This document shows, piece by piece, positions 53,881 to 64,000 of a DNA stretch of 64,000 nucleotides; positions within the stretch are counted from its first letter, which is position 1; the number at the start of each line of letters is the position of its first letter. The stretch lies in contig MU129127.1 in the NCBI GenBank assembly GCA_014904985.1, positions 22,559 through 86,558 of the forward strand, read 5' to 3'. This DNA comes from Hydnum rufescens UP504 (Eukaryota > Basidiomycota > Agaricomycetes > Cantharellales > Hydnaceae). The translations under genes were made by a program, and so were the position numbers. The notes below the pieces were generated by a model that was not told the origin of the DNA, made no database searches, and worked only from the letters and a program-made list of their open reading frames with translations.

Positions 53881-55640
53881 CAGGGTATTGACAATAAAAC
53901 TCATGAGCTGGGGCATCCCAACCATGAGTTTGATCCTCAGGCTCATGAGTGAGGTCATACAACCCATGGGGGGCCCTGCCAACCCATGGGTTCCACAGCC
54001 AGGTCCATGAGTTAGAGCATCAGACCCATGGGGTTGACCCCTGGACCCATGACTCAGAGCATCAGACCCATGGGCTGGACCCCCAGACCCATGGGGTTGA
54101 CCCCTAGACCCATGACTCAGGTCATCTGACTCATGAGTTTGACCCTGGCCACATGAGTGAAGTCATGCAACACATGGGGTTGACCTTCTGACTCATGAGT
54201 CAGATCAAGAAACCCATGGGTATACTTGTTGAACCCATGAGGTTGACCTCCAGACTCATGAGTCAGGTCATCCAACCCATGAATGTGACCCCAGCCTCAT
54301 GAGTCAGGACATCAGACTCATGAGTTTAACTCTCCAACTCATGGGCCAAGTCACCAGACCCATGAGTGTCACCTCCAAACTCATGAGTGAGCCCATCAGA
54401 CACATGAGTTTGACCCCAAACTCATGCATCAGGGCAGCCAACCCATGTGTTTGACCCCCAAACTCATGAGTCAGGTCATCCAACTCATGAGGTTGACCCC
54501 CAAACTCATGGGTCAGGTCATCCAACCCATGAGTTTAACCCCAAACCCATGAGGTAGATCATCCAACCCATGAGTTTGACCCCCAAACTCATGAGTCAGG
54601 TCATCCAACCCATGAGTTTAACCCCCAAACCCATGAGGTAGATCATCCAACCCATGAGTTTGACCCCCAAACTCATGAGGTAGATCATCCAACCCATGAG
54701 TTTGTCCCCCAAACTCATGAGTCAGGTCATCCAACCCATGAGTTTGACCTCCAACCCATGAGTTCCACCTCCCCAACCCATGAAGTAAGTCATCCACCCA
54801 TGACTTTGAACCCCAAACTCATGAGTCAGGTCATGCAACCCATGGGTTTGATCCCTAGACTCATGAATCAGATCATCCAACCCATGAGTTTGACCCCCAC
54901 ACTCATGAGTTGGTCATCCCACCCATGAGTTTGACCCCCACACTCATGAGTTGGGTCATCCCACCCATGAGTTTGACCCCACACTCATGAGTTGGGTCAT
55001 CCCACCATGAGTTTGACCCCACATCATGAGTTGGGTCATCCACCCATGAGTTTGACCCCACACTCATGAGTTGGGTCATCCCACCCATGAGTCTGACCCC
55101 ACACTCATGAGTTGGGTCATCCCACCCATGAGTTTGACCCCCACACTCATGAGTTGGGTCATCCCACCCATGAGTTTGACCCCACACTCATGAGTTGGGT
55201 CATCCCACCATGAGTTGACCCCACACTCATGAGTTGGGTCATCCCACCCATGAGTCTGACCCCACACATCATGAGTTGGGTCATCCCACCCATGAGTTCT
55301 GACCCCCACACTCATGAGTTGGGTCATTCACCCATGAGTTTGACTGCCAAACTCATGAGTCCACTAGTCCAGCCCATGAGTTTGACCCCAAAATCATGAG
55401 TCAGCTAGTCCAACCCATGAGTTTGACACCAAGACTCATGAGTCAGGCCATCCAACCCATGGGTGTGACCCCCACACTCATGAGTTGGGTCATCCAACCC
55501 ATGAGTCTGACCCCCACACTCATGAGTTGGGTCACCCAACCCATGAGTTTGACTCCCAAACTCATGAGTCAGCTAGTCCAACCCATGAGTTTGACCCCAA
55601 GACTCATGAATCAAGTCATCCAACCCATGGGTTTGACCTC
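53881..55640. repeat. About 42 bp minisatellite, 1.76 kb
   Basis: Roughly 40 tandem units combine CCCATGAGTTTGACCCC with CACTCATGAGTTGGGTCATC. The two halves are themselves related (CATGAGTTKGRCC), so the period is a dimer of about 21 bp, and each unit contains the palindrome ACTCATGAGT. Units at 54890-55330 are almost identical, while those before 54450 are diverged. The frames at 54304-54525, 54903-55327 and 55396-55670 are by-products. Confidence 0.9.
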
Positions 55641-55768
55641 TACAAACCATGCTCATCCTGGTATCCATGATGCCAGGCTCTCATCCCAAGAATGCAATCC
55701 TGTCTATGAGTCAGTCATTTGGACTACATCCTCCCCCCACCAGTATTTGTCAACTGAAGTCAATTTTA

Positions 55769-58700
55769 TTACCAATGGTCCCAACCAAGATCAAACTCTC
55801 TCCCAATATTATCCTCTGGGCCCTCATTCTCAACACTCTCCCCCTCATCTATCAAACACTCTACAACAAAGTCATCAACCTCTGTGTTCTCAGCCTCAAA
55901 TTCCAACCCTCCACCACCTAATAATTGAAACTCCTCGTCTTCTTGATTCACCTTGCCTTCTATCTCTCCTCCATCTTCATGATCTCCAGCTGCTGCAGCC
56001 AGCCATATGTGCAGGGGCCAATCCAACTTCTGGCCTATCTTGATGGTGCTCAACTTTTGGCACCACTTGGTCCCAAGAAAATTTACAGTTTGCTGTTGAC
56101 ATTGAGGCTGAAAAAGGAGGGATGGATCTGTTTGATCAGGAAGCCATCATGAGGGATTTGCATTCTTTGGACAAGAGGAATATAAGGGAATTGTACCTTT
56201 GCATCTGTCAATTGCAAGACCAATTGCCCTCCATTCTCCTTTGAGCCAAGCAACTAGGGATTGCAGCTGGTCTTTGAGGTAGGAGATATCTTCAATTGCC
56301 CTGTCATGAATATGCATTGCCTTGATACCATTTCGGGTTGGCTCATCTGCTAGCCAAGCTGGAGGGTGTTCTTCTTCATCTAGATCCAGCCCAGCATCCT
56401 CCCAAACCTCATCAGCATCCCCAAGGCCAAATATGGAAGAAACCTCCAGTGGTTTGGGAATTGTTTTGTCCCTATGAGAAGGGGACCTAGATTGAAGTTT
56501 CTTGAGATCACCACAGAGTGTATTATACTGTGAGACAAGTCTTTTGATGGCTGGGGCCCTTCTTTTCAAAGCATCTGCTGTCTGTGCATGGGCCTTGTGG
56601 TCTTTCACATTGCCACAATTAGCACCCTTCAAATCCAAGCAAAAATAAATGAAAACTAACCAAGAGTGGCCCTAAAATAGGCCCTTTCCAACCTTTCAGA
56701 TTCAAACCTCCTCTCCCTAATACGTGCTCTGATACGATGCTTCAGGGCCCGGATACGCAACTTCAGAGCTGGGAACTTGTCTCCCTTTGCTTTTTCCAGG
56801 ACTGCTGCAGAGGCACTGTCCTTCTCTGTCAGCTGCTTCACAGCTTTGGCAATCCGAGCAGAGAGTCTTTGATTGGAGGCTTCAAGATCAGATTGTTGGA
56901 TTGTCATGTCCACTCTCTGTTCTGCAGACTCAGAATTGTCTGGGAGGGCAGCCATATCTTTGAGAAGTTTTTGAATGGAAGCCTGTGTAGTTGATTGGGC
57001 CTCAATCATGGACAGTAGGTTTGTCACAAAAGCACTAGCTAGGTTCTTTGAGGCAACTGCAAGGGATTCAATAATTAGGGACCATGTCACCTGAGATTTC
57101 CATTTTATGCAGAGAATACTTACTTGGGAGGGGTTTAGATTGAGCAGCCACCTGCTCTTTCCAAGAGTCCCTTAAATCCTCTATAGGGATTCCAATTTGG
57201 GCAAGGCTATGCTTGGCATCTTGCAATCTCCCAACAGTTCTTGTTATTCTCCTATATAGCCAATGCCCAAGGGAACCAAGCCCAGTGTTGCTCATGTGGG
57301 AGACTTGGAGATCCAAGTAGAAGAGTCTTCGGTTATGCTATTGACAATACCCCCATCAGAGAAAGAAGTTGGAGACCTCAATATTAGACTCACCCCAGAT
57401 ACATGAAGGATTGGTATGAGTTTCTTGAGAGCACCCCAACACCTTTCACACCCTTCCCCATCAGAAAAACCAAACCCCTCTCTTTTTAATGGGTGATAGA
57501 TACACTGGCAAGGCCATTGGTGACCAAATGCATGGAACACTGAAATGCCCCACTCAATCCGGTTGGAGAACTTGGGCATCAAGCGGAACTGCAAGCAAGG
57601 AAAACAATAATCAGTACTGATGCAGGTACATATAGATACCACAAACAATGCACCTTCAATGTACTCCTGTGGAGTTGGCATCCTATGTCATATAAAATAC
57701 CGGCCTTCCACCAAGATGGCAATCCTCGGAATAAGGCCATCAGCAAGGCGACTGCATAGTACTGCTTTTCACCGGGAGATGTGACGTTTGCGAGATAGAG
57801 GACCCGATCATGCATGCATATCAGGGCCATGAGGCCTGTGTCTGCAAAGCTGGCCGCTGAGCCCTTCTGACGGTTCTCATCCGTGGCCTTAAACGATTTT
57901 TCGCAGTTGTTGAGCACAGAGATGGGAATTTTCAGCCCAGGCTCCACAATATCTTTGGCCTCCAAGCTATCCATGTTTGACAACACAGAGCCCTTCCCTT
58001 TTCTATGCCTCTCCACATGAAGCTTCGCCTTGGCAATGTCCTCAGGGGAGAGGAAGCACATCCATGAAATATTAAGCTCAGGGTCAGAGCCACTGGCGCC
58101 GCGAAGCCTCACTTGTTGGAAGCATGCATCGAGACAGTAGATGCCATGGAACCTGCATAAGACAGAGGTGAGAAAAGTAAAGATTATTCAAAATAACAGT
58201 TTCCTACTTACAAATTCTTGGACGCCTTGGCCTCGTTGGTCGGATGGCAAAGGAAACATTGGGATTGAAGATAAGGGCTCAGGGCGTCGTCGTTCACAGG
58301 GCAATGGTCCTGGGTCGAAGGAAAGTAGGAAGTCGCTCGTTGCTTCTGCGAAAGACTTTCCACCCGTTCTGTAGTCCAGTCCAGGGCAGGGACACCGGAT
58401 GACACTGCTCCTGAGAGGCGAGCCTCCTGGACAATATTGTGGGCTAGGCCTGCTGCTCGCTGTTGCACTTGTTGAAAATACATCAGAGCCATCCCAAACG
58501 GGTGATGCAAGGCATCCTGATGGCAAATAAATGTATAAATTCGCATCCAAGGAGCACAAATAAAACATTGCCATACCTCGGAAGGCACATCGAATCCTTT
58601 TTGTGTCAGGTATGCTGTAAGGGCTCCGCTCCAAGCCGATATGTTAGGAGCCCCATAAAGGAAGAGGGCAGATGCCCAAAGGAGATGATTGAGATCAAAT

Positions 58701-59402
58701 GCGAAGTGAGGTTGTATGGGACTAGAAGGGAACATTCCTGCGTTCATCAGAGCGAGGGCGAGAGGTTGACATTCGCAATAACTGTAACACTGGATATCAA
58801 TTGCTGCCAGGTAGACAGCATCAGCACATAGGCCAGCTCCGTTGTTGTCTCTTTGGCACTCACATTCACTGGACACCGTTTGAACAGTAGCATTGTGTTT
58901 GTTCTGCCCACACATGCAAGGAGATTCCCTGCCCATTGTCATTTTTGTATGACCGTATCGAGTTATTTGGCACCAGCGTAGGTAGGGCATCACCAACATT
59001 GGCAGGAGGTTGAGCCATCGATCAGCAGTGATTTGTCTCCATGTCTGATGGCGGTTCGCCCCCCCGGGATCATTCTGTAACAGCGCAGAATAACCCTCGC
59101 CCAGCAACGCAGCGGGCAGCAGCTCCACATCCTCATAGCCGTCGTCCTGATCATCCCCCTCCATCAGCTCAAACCGGAGTATACACGAGGCGCCCGGGGT
59201 GCCATAGTAGCAGAGTGCCCAGGGGAGGGCAGGACAGTGGTCTCGCCCTTAGATCTCTCCGACTTTTGAGATTGAGACCCCTTCATGTAAGTTCTAATCC
59301 CCCCGTAGAAGGCTGTTTTGAGCCTCCGTCCCTTGTATGTTTCTCCAGCGGTGTATTGGTTCCGCTTTCTCCCACTGATTCTCATCTTCGGGGCAGGGAT
59401 GT
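55769..59402 (-). pseudogene. KDZ transposase, near complete, one frameshift, 5' end cut by an LTR
   Basis: Frames in order from the 5' end: MRISGRKRNQYTAGETYK (59340-59400); a CxC-type cysteine cluster PCMCGQNKHNATVQ...SECECQRDNN..CYSYCECQPLALALMNAGMFPSSP (58208-59164); intron near 58140-58207; YCLDACFQQVRLRGASGSDP with a catalytic-type aspartate, ASFADTGLMALICMHDRVLYLANVTSPGEKQYY and ILYDIGCQLHRS (57579-58150); intron near 57600-57680; VFHAFGHQWPCQCIYHPLKREGFGFSDGEGCERCWGALKKLIP (57292-57590); LYRRITRTVGRLQDAK (57068-57316); a coiled coil (56656-57090); PPAWLADEPTRNGIKA and LVAWLKGEWRAIGLAID (56147-56638); and an acidic tail (55769-56053). KDZ enzymes move DNA transposons by a D-D-E-type reaction in the nucleus. 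One base is missing near 59190 relative to the copy at 61.3-62.6 kb, shifting the frame. A Ty3/gypsy LTR begins at 59403. Confidence 0.8.
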
Positions 59403-60069
59403 TGTCAGGGTTCGCCCCCAACTCCGGTCTACTCTGGTCTACTCCGGTCTACTCCGGTCCTCGTCCGCCCACCTCCAGTCCGGTTCTCCACTTATTTCCC
59501 TCGCCCAAGTCCACTTTGCTTCCGGCTGGATTCCGGTTTGACTCCGGTCCAACCCTATCTTGGTTTCATTTCCTTTTCATTTCCCTTTCATTTCCCATTG
59601 CTTCCGGTTCACCCCCTGGCCGAGTTCCTGTTCCTGTTCCTGTTCCTGTCCCCCCTGTAACCACCTCCAGTTTAGCGATCACTCCCCGTAGTATAGTCAT
59701 CATGTATAAGTAGTCCGAGAGCGAAGTCCAGAGACCCCAGCTTTGGTCTCTCAGGATTTCCGCTGTTACTCCGGACTACAGGTCAGCCTTCATGTATTCC
59801 GTATTCGTATTACATAATCTCAGGATTTCCGCTGTTACTCCGGACTACAGGTCCGAGTATTTTCCAGTTGACTCCACGAGCTTAAGGACCGCTGTGCTCG
59901 TTTCTGCCTAGTCCCTTCCGGGCTGCTGGATTGCCTCTCCGTCCCCTCCTATCTTCGTTATCTCATCCTGCCCGGATTCTCTTGGACTTAGCCGGACTTA
60001 CACCGGACTTAGCCGGAATTATCTGTGTTTATATTTGTTTGGTGCTCTCGTCGCAGCGTGGCCCTGACA
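59403..60069 (+). repeat. Ty3/gypsy-type LTR
   Basis: It starts TGTCAGGG and ends CCCTGACA, an 8 bp inverted end pair. It is rich in TCCGG, and TCAGGATTTCCGCTGTTACTCCGGACTACAGGTC is present twice (59751-59783 and 59819-59852). It is inserted next to GCAGGGATG of the KDZ 5' region. Confidence 0.75.
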
Positions 60070-61250
60070 GAAGACCAAAGCTCTCTCACGAGCCCACCAT
60101 CTGGATTACTCAGTATTGCCAATTTCCTCCTACTCCTCATTCCGAAATGTCCGACGGTGCTCCAGTAGCCATTACCGCGACCACCTCCAACACCTCCTCA
60201 CCCAACTCCAACAACAAAATGCCACCTCCGGTGAGGAGCTGGACAACATGCGGAACCAAGGGACGCATGTCGCTGCTTTGTGTCAGCTGCAGTCCAGCAG
60301 ACACTCCAGCAGCACCCTCCACCTACCCAGTCTACTCGCGAGGCTAAGGGGGCTGACCCGAACCATTCTCTGGCGATCGGAAGAAAACGGAGAGTTTCCT
60401 ATGCTCCGTCCGGGCTGAACATTGCTCTCCAACCTAGAGTCTATCTGACGGAGTTGCCACAAAATCCTGTACACACTCTCCTGGTGAAGGATGGTACTGC
60501 CTGAGGTGCATGGGCCGAAAGTCTCTCCACCTCTTTCCTTGACCCGGAAACCCACAATCCATACGAAACTTTGAAGGCTTCTAATCGCTTTGAAAGTGCT
60601 TCGGGAGGAACCGGACGAGGAGTTCACCGCACGATTCCCAAACTCCGGAACTGAACAGGGAAAGATGTCCGCAGAAAGAATAAACAGCGCACTTCGACGC
60701 TCTGGCTGGACGGACAGCTTTCGAGAGAGGAGCTCAATCGATGCATACCAGCGGGGATCAATGAAAGGTTGCTGGAGAAGATGCATCTCAGCGATTGCCG
60801 GAGACCCTCGTGAGATGGCAGGACCAGCGAGGCGTCTGGATAACCTGTATCTCCGGTTCCGCAAGCCATGTCCGCACAACCCATACACTCGAGGGAACCC
60901 CGAACACCTACGGAGAAACCCGGACAGCAGCGCCTCACTCCCAGACCAACTGAGTGTTCCTTGCCATGATACCATCCTTTGCTGAACTCCGTTCACCACC
61001 ATGGATGTAGAAAACTCAACCCGGAAGCAAGAGACACGGACGTGGTTACAACTGCCAAGGTTGGGTCACATCTCTCGTGACTGTCCCATTCCACAGAAGC
61101 CCCGACAGTTTGTCCGCGCCACGGAGGACATGGAGCATTCTCCGCGAGGAGTTACGGAAACTGTTCCCAGCTCAAAAGACATGCGGAGGTCCTTCAACAC
61201 CGATCCACAGGGTTTTCCAATGGTCAAGCAGTGAAGGATACGTCCTGATT
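60070..61250 (+). pseudogene. Ty3/gypsy gag remnant with zinc-knuckle trace
   Basis: Downstream of the LTR are several plus frames with frame changes. MSDGAPVAITATTSNTS opens one (60147), and DNMRNQGTHVAALCQLQ continues in another. Polar, Arg-rich stretches follow, with GHISRDCPIPQKPRQF (about 61063-61112) as the second half of a CCHC zinc knuckle; the first cysteines are lost. This gives the layout LTR, leader, capsid-like region, nucleocapsid. It ends abruptly at 61250, where a duplicate of KDZ sequence begins, so protease, reverse transcriptase and integrase are absent. The codons are GC- and CpG-richer than most of the window. Confidence 0.65.
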
Positions 61251-61260
61251 CTTCTCTTAA

Positions 61261-62735
61261 GCCTCACTTGTTGGAAGCATGCATTGAGACAGTAGATGCC
61301 ATGGAACCTGCATAAGACAGAGGTCAGAAAAGTAAAGATTATTCGAAATAACAGTTTCCTACTTACAAATTCTTGGACGCCTTGGCCTCATTGGCCGGAT
61401 GGCAAAGGAAACATTGGGATTGCAGATAAGGGCTCGGGGCATCGTCGTTCACAGGGCAATGGTCCTGGGTCGAAGGAAAGTAGAAGTCGCTCGTCGCTTC
61501 TGCGAAAAGACTTTCCACCCGTTCTGTAGTCCAGTCCAGGGCAGGGACACTGGACGACACTGCTCCTGAGAGGTGAGCCTCCTGGACAATATTGTGGGCT
61601 AGGCCTGCTGCTCGCTGTTGCACTTGTTGAAAATACATCAGAGCCATCCCAAACGGGCAACGCAAGGCATCCTGATGGCAAATAAATGTATAAATTCGCA
61701 TCCAAGGAGCACAAATAAAACATTGCCATACCTCGGAAGGCACATCAAATCCTTTTTGTGTCAGGTATGCTGTAAGGGCTCCAGCTCCAAGCGATATGTT
61801 AGGAGCCCCATAAAGGAAGAGGGCAGATGCCCAAAGGAGATGATTGAGATCAAATGCGAAGCGAGGTCGTATGGGACTAGAAGGGAACATTCCTGCGTTC
61901 ATCAGAGCGAGGGCAAGAGGTTGACATTCGCAATAACTGTAACACTGGATATCAATTGCTGCCAGGTAGACAGCATCAGCACATAGGCCAGCTCCATTGT
62001 TGTCTCTTTGGCACTCACATTCACTGGACACATGTTGAACAGTAGCATTGCATTTGTTCTGCCCACACATGCAAGGAGATTCCCTGCCCGTTGTCATTTT
62101 TGTACGACCGTATCGAGTTATTTGGCACCAGTGTAGGTAGGGCATCACCAACATTGGCAGGAGGTTGAGCCATCGATCAGCAGTGATTTGTCTCCATGTC
62201 TGATGGCGGTTCGCCCCCCTGGGATCGTTCTGTAACAGCGCAGAATAACCCTCGCCCAGCAACGCGGCAGGCAGCAGCTCCACATCCTCATAGCCGTCGT
62301 CCCGATCATCCCCCTCCATCGGCTCAAACCGGAGTATACGCAAGGCGCCCGGGGTGCCCATAGTAGCAGAGTGCCCAGGGGAGGGCAGGACAGCGGTCTC
62401 GCCCTTAGATCTCTCCGACTTTTGAGATTGAGACCCCTTCATGTAAGTTCTAATCCCCCCGTAGAAGGCTGTTTTGAGCCTCCTGTCCCTTGTATGTTTC
62501 TCCAGCGGTGTATTGGTTCCGCTTTCTCCCACTGATTCTCATCTTCGGGGCAGGGATGTAGTGGACGGTTCCTAGGGAAGGATTGTGCTGGACCAGAGCC
62601 ATTTCCCCTATAGATACGCCTGGAGCAGAGTCCTGCAGTGCGCCGGAACGGCGGGACATTCGTACGCCATAGTGAGGCATAGGGGTCACTATTTATTTCT
62701 TTATACAGCACACTTCCTTCGAGCCCCAGGTACAA
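61261..62735 (-). pseudogene. Duplicated KDZ transposase N-terminus
   Basis: Bases 61261-62558 duplicate 58106-59402 at about 97% by eye, including the intron. The duplicate keeps the cysteine-cluster domain (GRESPCMCGQNKCNATVQ...ECECQRDNNGAG...CYSYCECQPL) in a 389-codon frame. It then extends further upstream (62559-62735), which shows the native 5' region of the gene: frames reading MALVQHNPSLGTVHYIPAPKM lead into MRISGRKRNQYTAG. It carries an extra base near 62482 that shifts the frame, but has the base that copy 1 lacks near 59190. The catalytic core downstream of YCLDACF is missing. It arose by segmental duplication around the gypsy insertion. Confidence 0.8.
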
Positions 62736-62898
62736 TGGACGAAAACGCAGTTTGGTCTGTTCACTCTGGGGGCAAACGTCGATGGGGTGGGGAGATCAAA
62801 ACGAGGGCGAAAAGAATGGCAAGTGCCGAGGATGACAATATTAAGATTTGTCAGGCAAAGTACAGTGAGAGCCCTAGGACACCTTATTAAAGGACGAT

Positions 62899-63636
62899 CT
62901 AGCCTCCTCTGCAAAATCCAACTCCCCGGATAGACCTGCCGCCCTTGCCTCCTCCAGAGTAGTAAAACCAGTTGTGAGGGGGTAGAAAAAGCTTGCAGGA
63001 TTGAAAAAGACTAGGCTGGCCCTGCCTGGGTTGATGGAGCATAGGGGCACGGAGTTTAGAGCATTCGGGATCTCCCCCTTCTGAGTACACACAAACTTGA
63101 GGGGATGTTCGTTGGAGAAGAACTCTGATGGCTGTGTTATCAGTCAATTTCTCCTTATCAACAAGATATATCGATGTACCGTTTTTGTTCACATTGAAAT
63201 GCATGATTAATGCACTGGGATACAATAGGAATATGCCCGTCGGTAATTGAATGATGATGCCGGCCTCAAAGTTGACCAGCCATGCGGTTTCGCCGTCATC
63301 GAAGAACCCTGTGGAGCGAAGGTTTCCACAAATTATTTTTCTAAGGATGTGGAAAAGGTGCTCACCTAGGACAAAGATGGCGCATACTCCGATGGCTACG
63401 TTCTTGAAATCCCTATGAGGCACAGTTTTGACGGGCGACTTCACTGTTGCATTTATTGCCACACAGAAGAACAATGAGAACTGCAGGGTGACTCGGTTGC
63501 CGGTTTCTGACCGCCAGAACCTGTCGGCCGCTCGATATTTGGCTGCAATCGCAGGGAAATACTGGTCCAGGAGTTTTGTGAGAACTTCACTATAGAGCAA
63601 GGGTGAGCGCATAGAGGGCCCCATCAAACAAAGCAC
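62899..63636 (-). CDS. TET/JBP-like 2OG-Fe(II) dioxygenase
   Basis: Frame of 245 codons. KYRAADRFWRS and FSLFFCVAINA precede the metal-binding TVPHRDFKN (H74, D76), GVCAIFVLG, then WLVNFEAGIIIQLP, FLLYPSALIMHFNVN with the distal ligand H146. This order matches a large basidiomycete family of TET/JBP-like oxygenases, relatives of enzymes that oxidise 5-methylcytosine in DNA. Between VLG and the second half lies a probable 57-nt intron (63309-63365; GTGAGC donor, CCACAG acceptor) that happens to be open. The C-terminal part (GGGKGGRS) has low complexity. The minus strand, same orientation and close spacing to the KDZ transposase just downstream (62735 and below) match the known KDZ/TET-JBP association. 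Start codon is uncertain; upstream exons may reach 63715. Confidence 0.65.
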   Translation of the reverse strand: MLCLMGPSMRSPLLYSEVLTKLLDQYFPAIAAKYRAADRFWRSETGNRVTLQFSLFFCVAINATVKSPVKTVPHRDFKNVAIGVCAIFVLGEHLFHILRKIICGNLRSTGFFDDGETAWLVNFEAGIIIQLPTGIFLLYPSALIMHFNVNKNGTSIYLVDKEKLTDNTAIRVLLQRTSPQVCVYSEGGDPECSKLRAPMLHQPRQGQPSLFQSCKLFLPPHNWFYYSGGGKGGRSIRGVGFCRGG

Positions 63637-64000
63637 CTACCATATCAGCTGGAATTCAGACGAGGCGATAAGACTATCTATTTCTGTTTGATAGTCGACT
63701 GTGAATGCCATTTTGAAGGGTATCTAAGGGGGCAGTATAGTATATCATCAAAATCGGGGCTGCATTGCGGCCTTCACAACCAACAATGGCGACCCACATT
63801 GTTATTATTCCCGTTCGCCTGGTTGAACCCTAAAAGACGCTGGGCAAACGTTCCCCTCCTGTGGGGGCATGCAGGTTCGGTTATCTTGGTTTGAGCGGCA
63901 AAACAATCCAGCACTCGAAGCCAGGACACCATCCATTCGTCCATCATGCGGCTATCCCTGAACGATCGCAGGATAACTAGACGGTGTTCATGATCTACGA
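63637..64000. other. Window end, possible 5' exon of the dioxygenase
   Basis: Minus-strand sequence 63637-63715 (ending at an ATG complement near 63711) could be a short first exon (start MAFTVDYQTE). The rest shows nothing recognisable. Confidence 0.3.

Noticed and set aside
54304..55670. Repetitive proteins (for example PMSLTPTLMSW repeats)
   Set aside because: Translation of the minisatellite in several frames on both strands; unit length changes shift the frame.
59041..59541. 166-codon plus frame, Pro/Arg-rich
   Set aside because: Antisense shadow of the KDZ N-terminus running into the gypsy LTR.

Overview
The window looks like a transposon-dominated, probably heterochromatic island of a basidiomycete (Agaricomycete-type) fungus. 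The evidence is a set of families typical of those genomes: KDZ transposases (three remnants plus one duplicated N-terminus), a Plavaka-type transposase, a BED-finger hAT transposase, two TET/JBP-like 2OG-Fe(II) dioxygenases, a DUF6532-like gene, and short spliceosomal introns (about 50-110 nt, GTRAGT donor, CTAAC-like branch site, TAG acceptor). I found no rRNA, no intact tRNA, no CRISPR array and no bacterial-type operon. No host gene looks undisputedly intact.

Layout. 1-590: fragment of a HECT ubiquitin-ligase pseudogene, an inverted copy of 29.9-30.5 kb. 0.83-1.94 kb: part of a foldback-type element. 1.94-3.5 kb: array A of paired hairpin/intron-like units. 4.9-8.6 kb: KDZ C-terminus, a 1.5 kb foldback element and a TET/JBP-like dioxygenase. 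11.2-13.9 kb: Plavaka transposase. 14.3-17.9 kb: hAT transposase. 17.9-21.8 kb: fragments of both fatty acid synthase subunits flanking a LINE 3' end. 22.2-24.6 kb: a 2.4 kb inverted repeat. 26-36.6 kb: a DUF6532-like gene split by an 8.67 kb LTR element (27138-35809, TSD AAATC) whose interior holds decayed HECT fragments and no visible gag or pol. 38.7-48.7 kb: a pair of 1.5 kb inverted repeats enclosing a 711 bp palindrome, array B, a related LTR, an RPB1-tail pseudogene and a KDZ C-terminus. 48.7-53 kb: array C, split by a 2.67 kb hAT-like non-autonomous element. 53.0-53.6 kb: a second long palindrome. 53.9-55.6 kb: a large minisatellite. 55.8-62.6 kb: a near-complete KDZ transposase, a Ty3/gypsy LTR plus gag remnant, and a duplicated KDZ N-terminus. 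62.9-63.6 kb: a second TET/JBP-like dioxygenase.

The most unusual structure is the dispersed array family at 1.9-3.5, 41.0-41.4 and 48.8-53.0 kb. Each roughly 250-300 bp unit has a C/A-rich exon-like block ending in a CCACACACC...GGTGTGTGG hairpin. A consensus 5' splice site follows, then an intron-like block of about 91-122 bp with a second hairpin (core AAAGAGCAGC...GCTGCTCTTT), a T-rich tract, a branch-site match and TAG. Both stems show paired, structure-preserving substitutions between units. I do not recognise this as a described element. It could be a non-coding, multi-intron transcript with hairpin-bearing introns, or a tandemly amplified introner/MITE-like element.

The genes do not form a pathway. 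The common theme is nested transposition with capture or decay of host housekeeping genes (HECT ligase, FAS1, FAS2, RPB1). CpG-to-TpG decay in older copies suggests cytosine methylation, which fits the presence of TET/JBP-like oxygenases near KDZ transposons.
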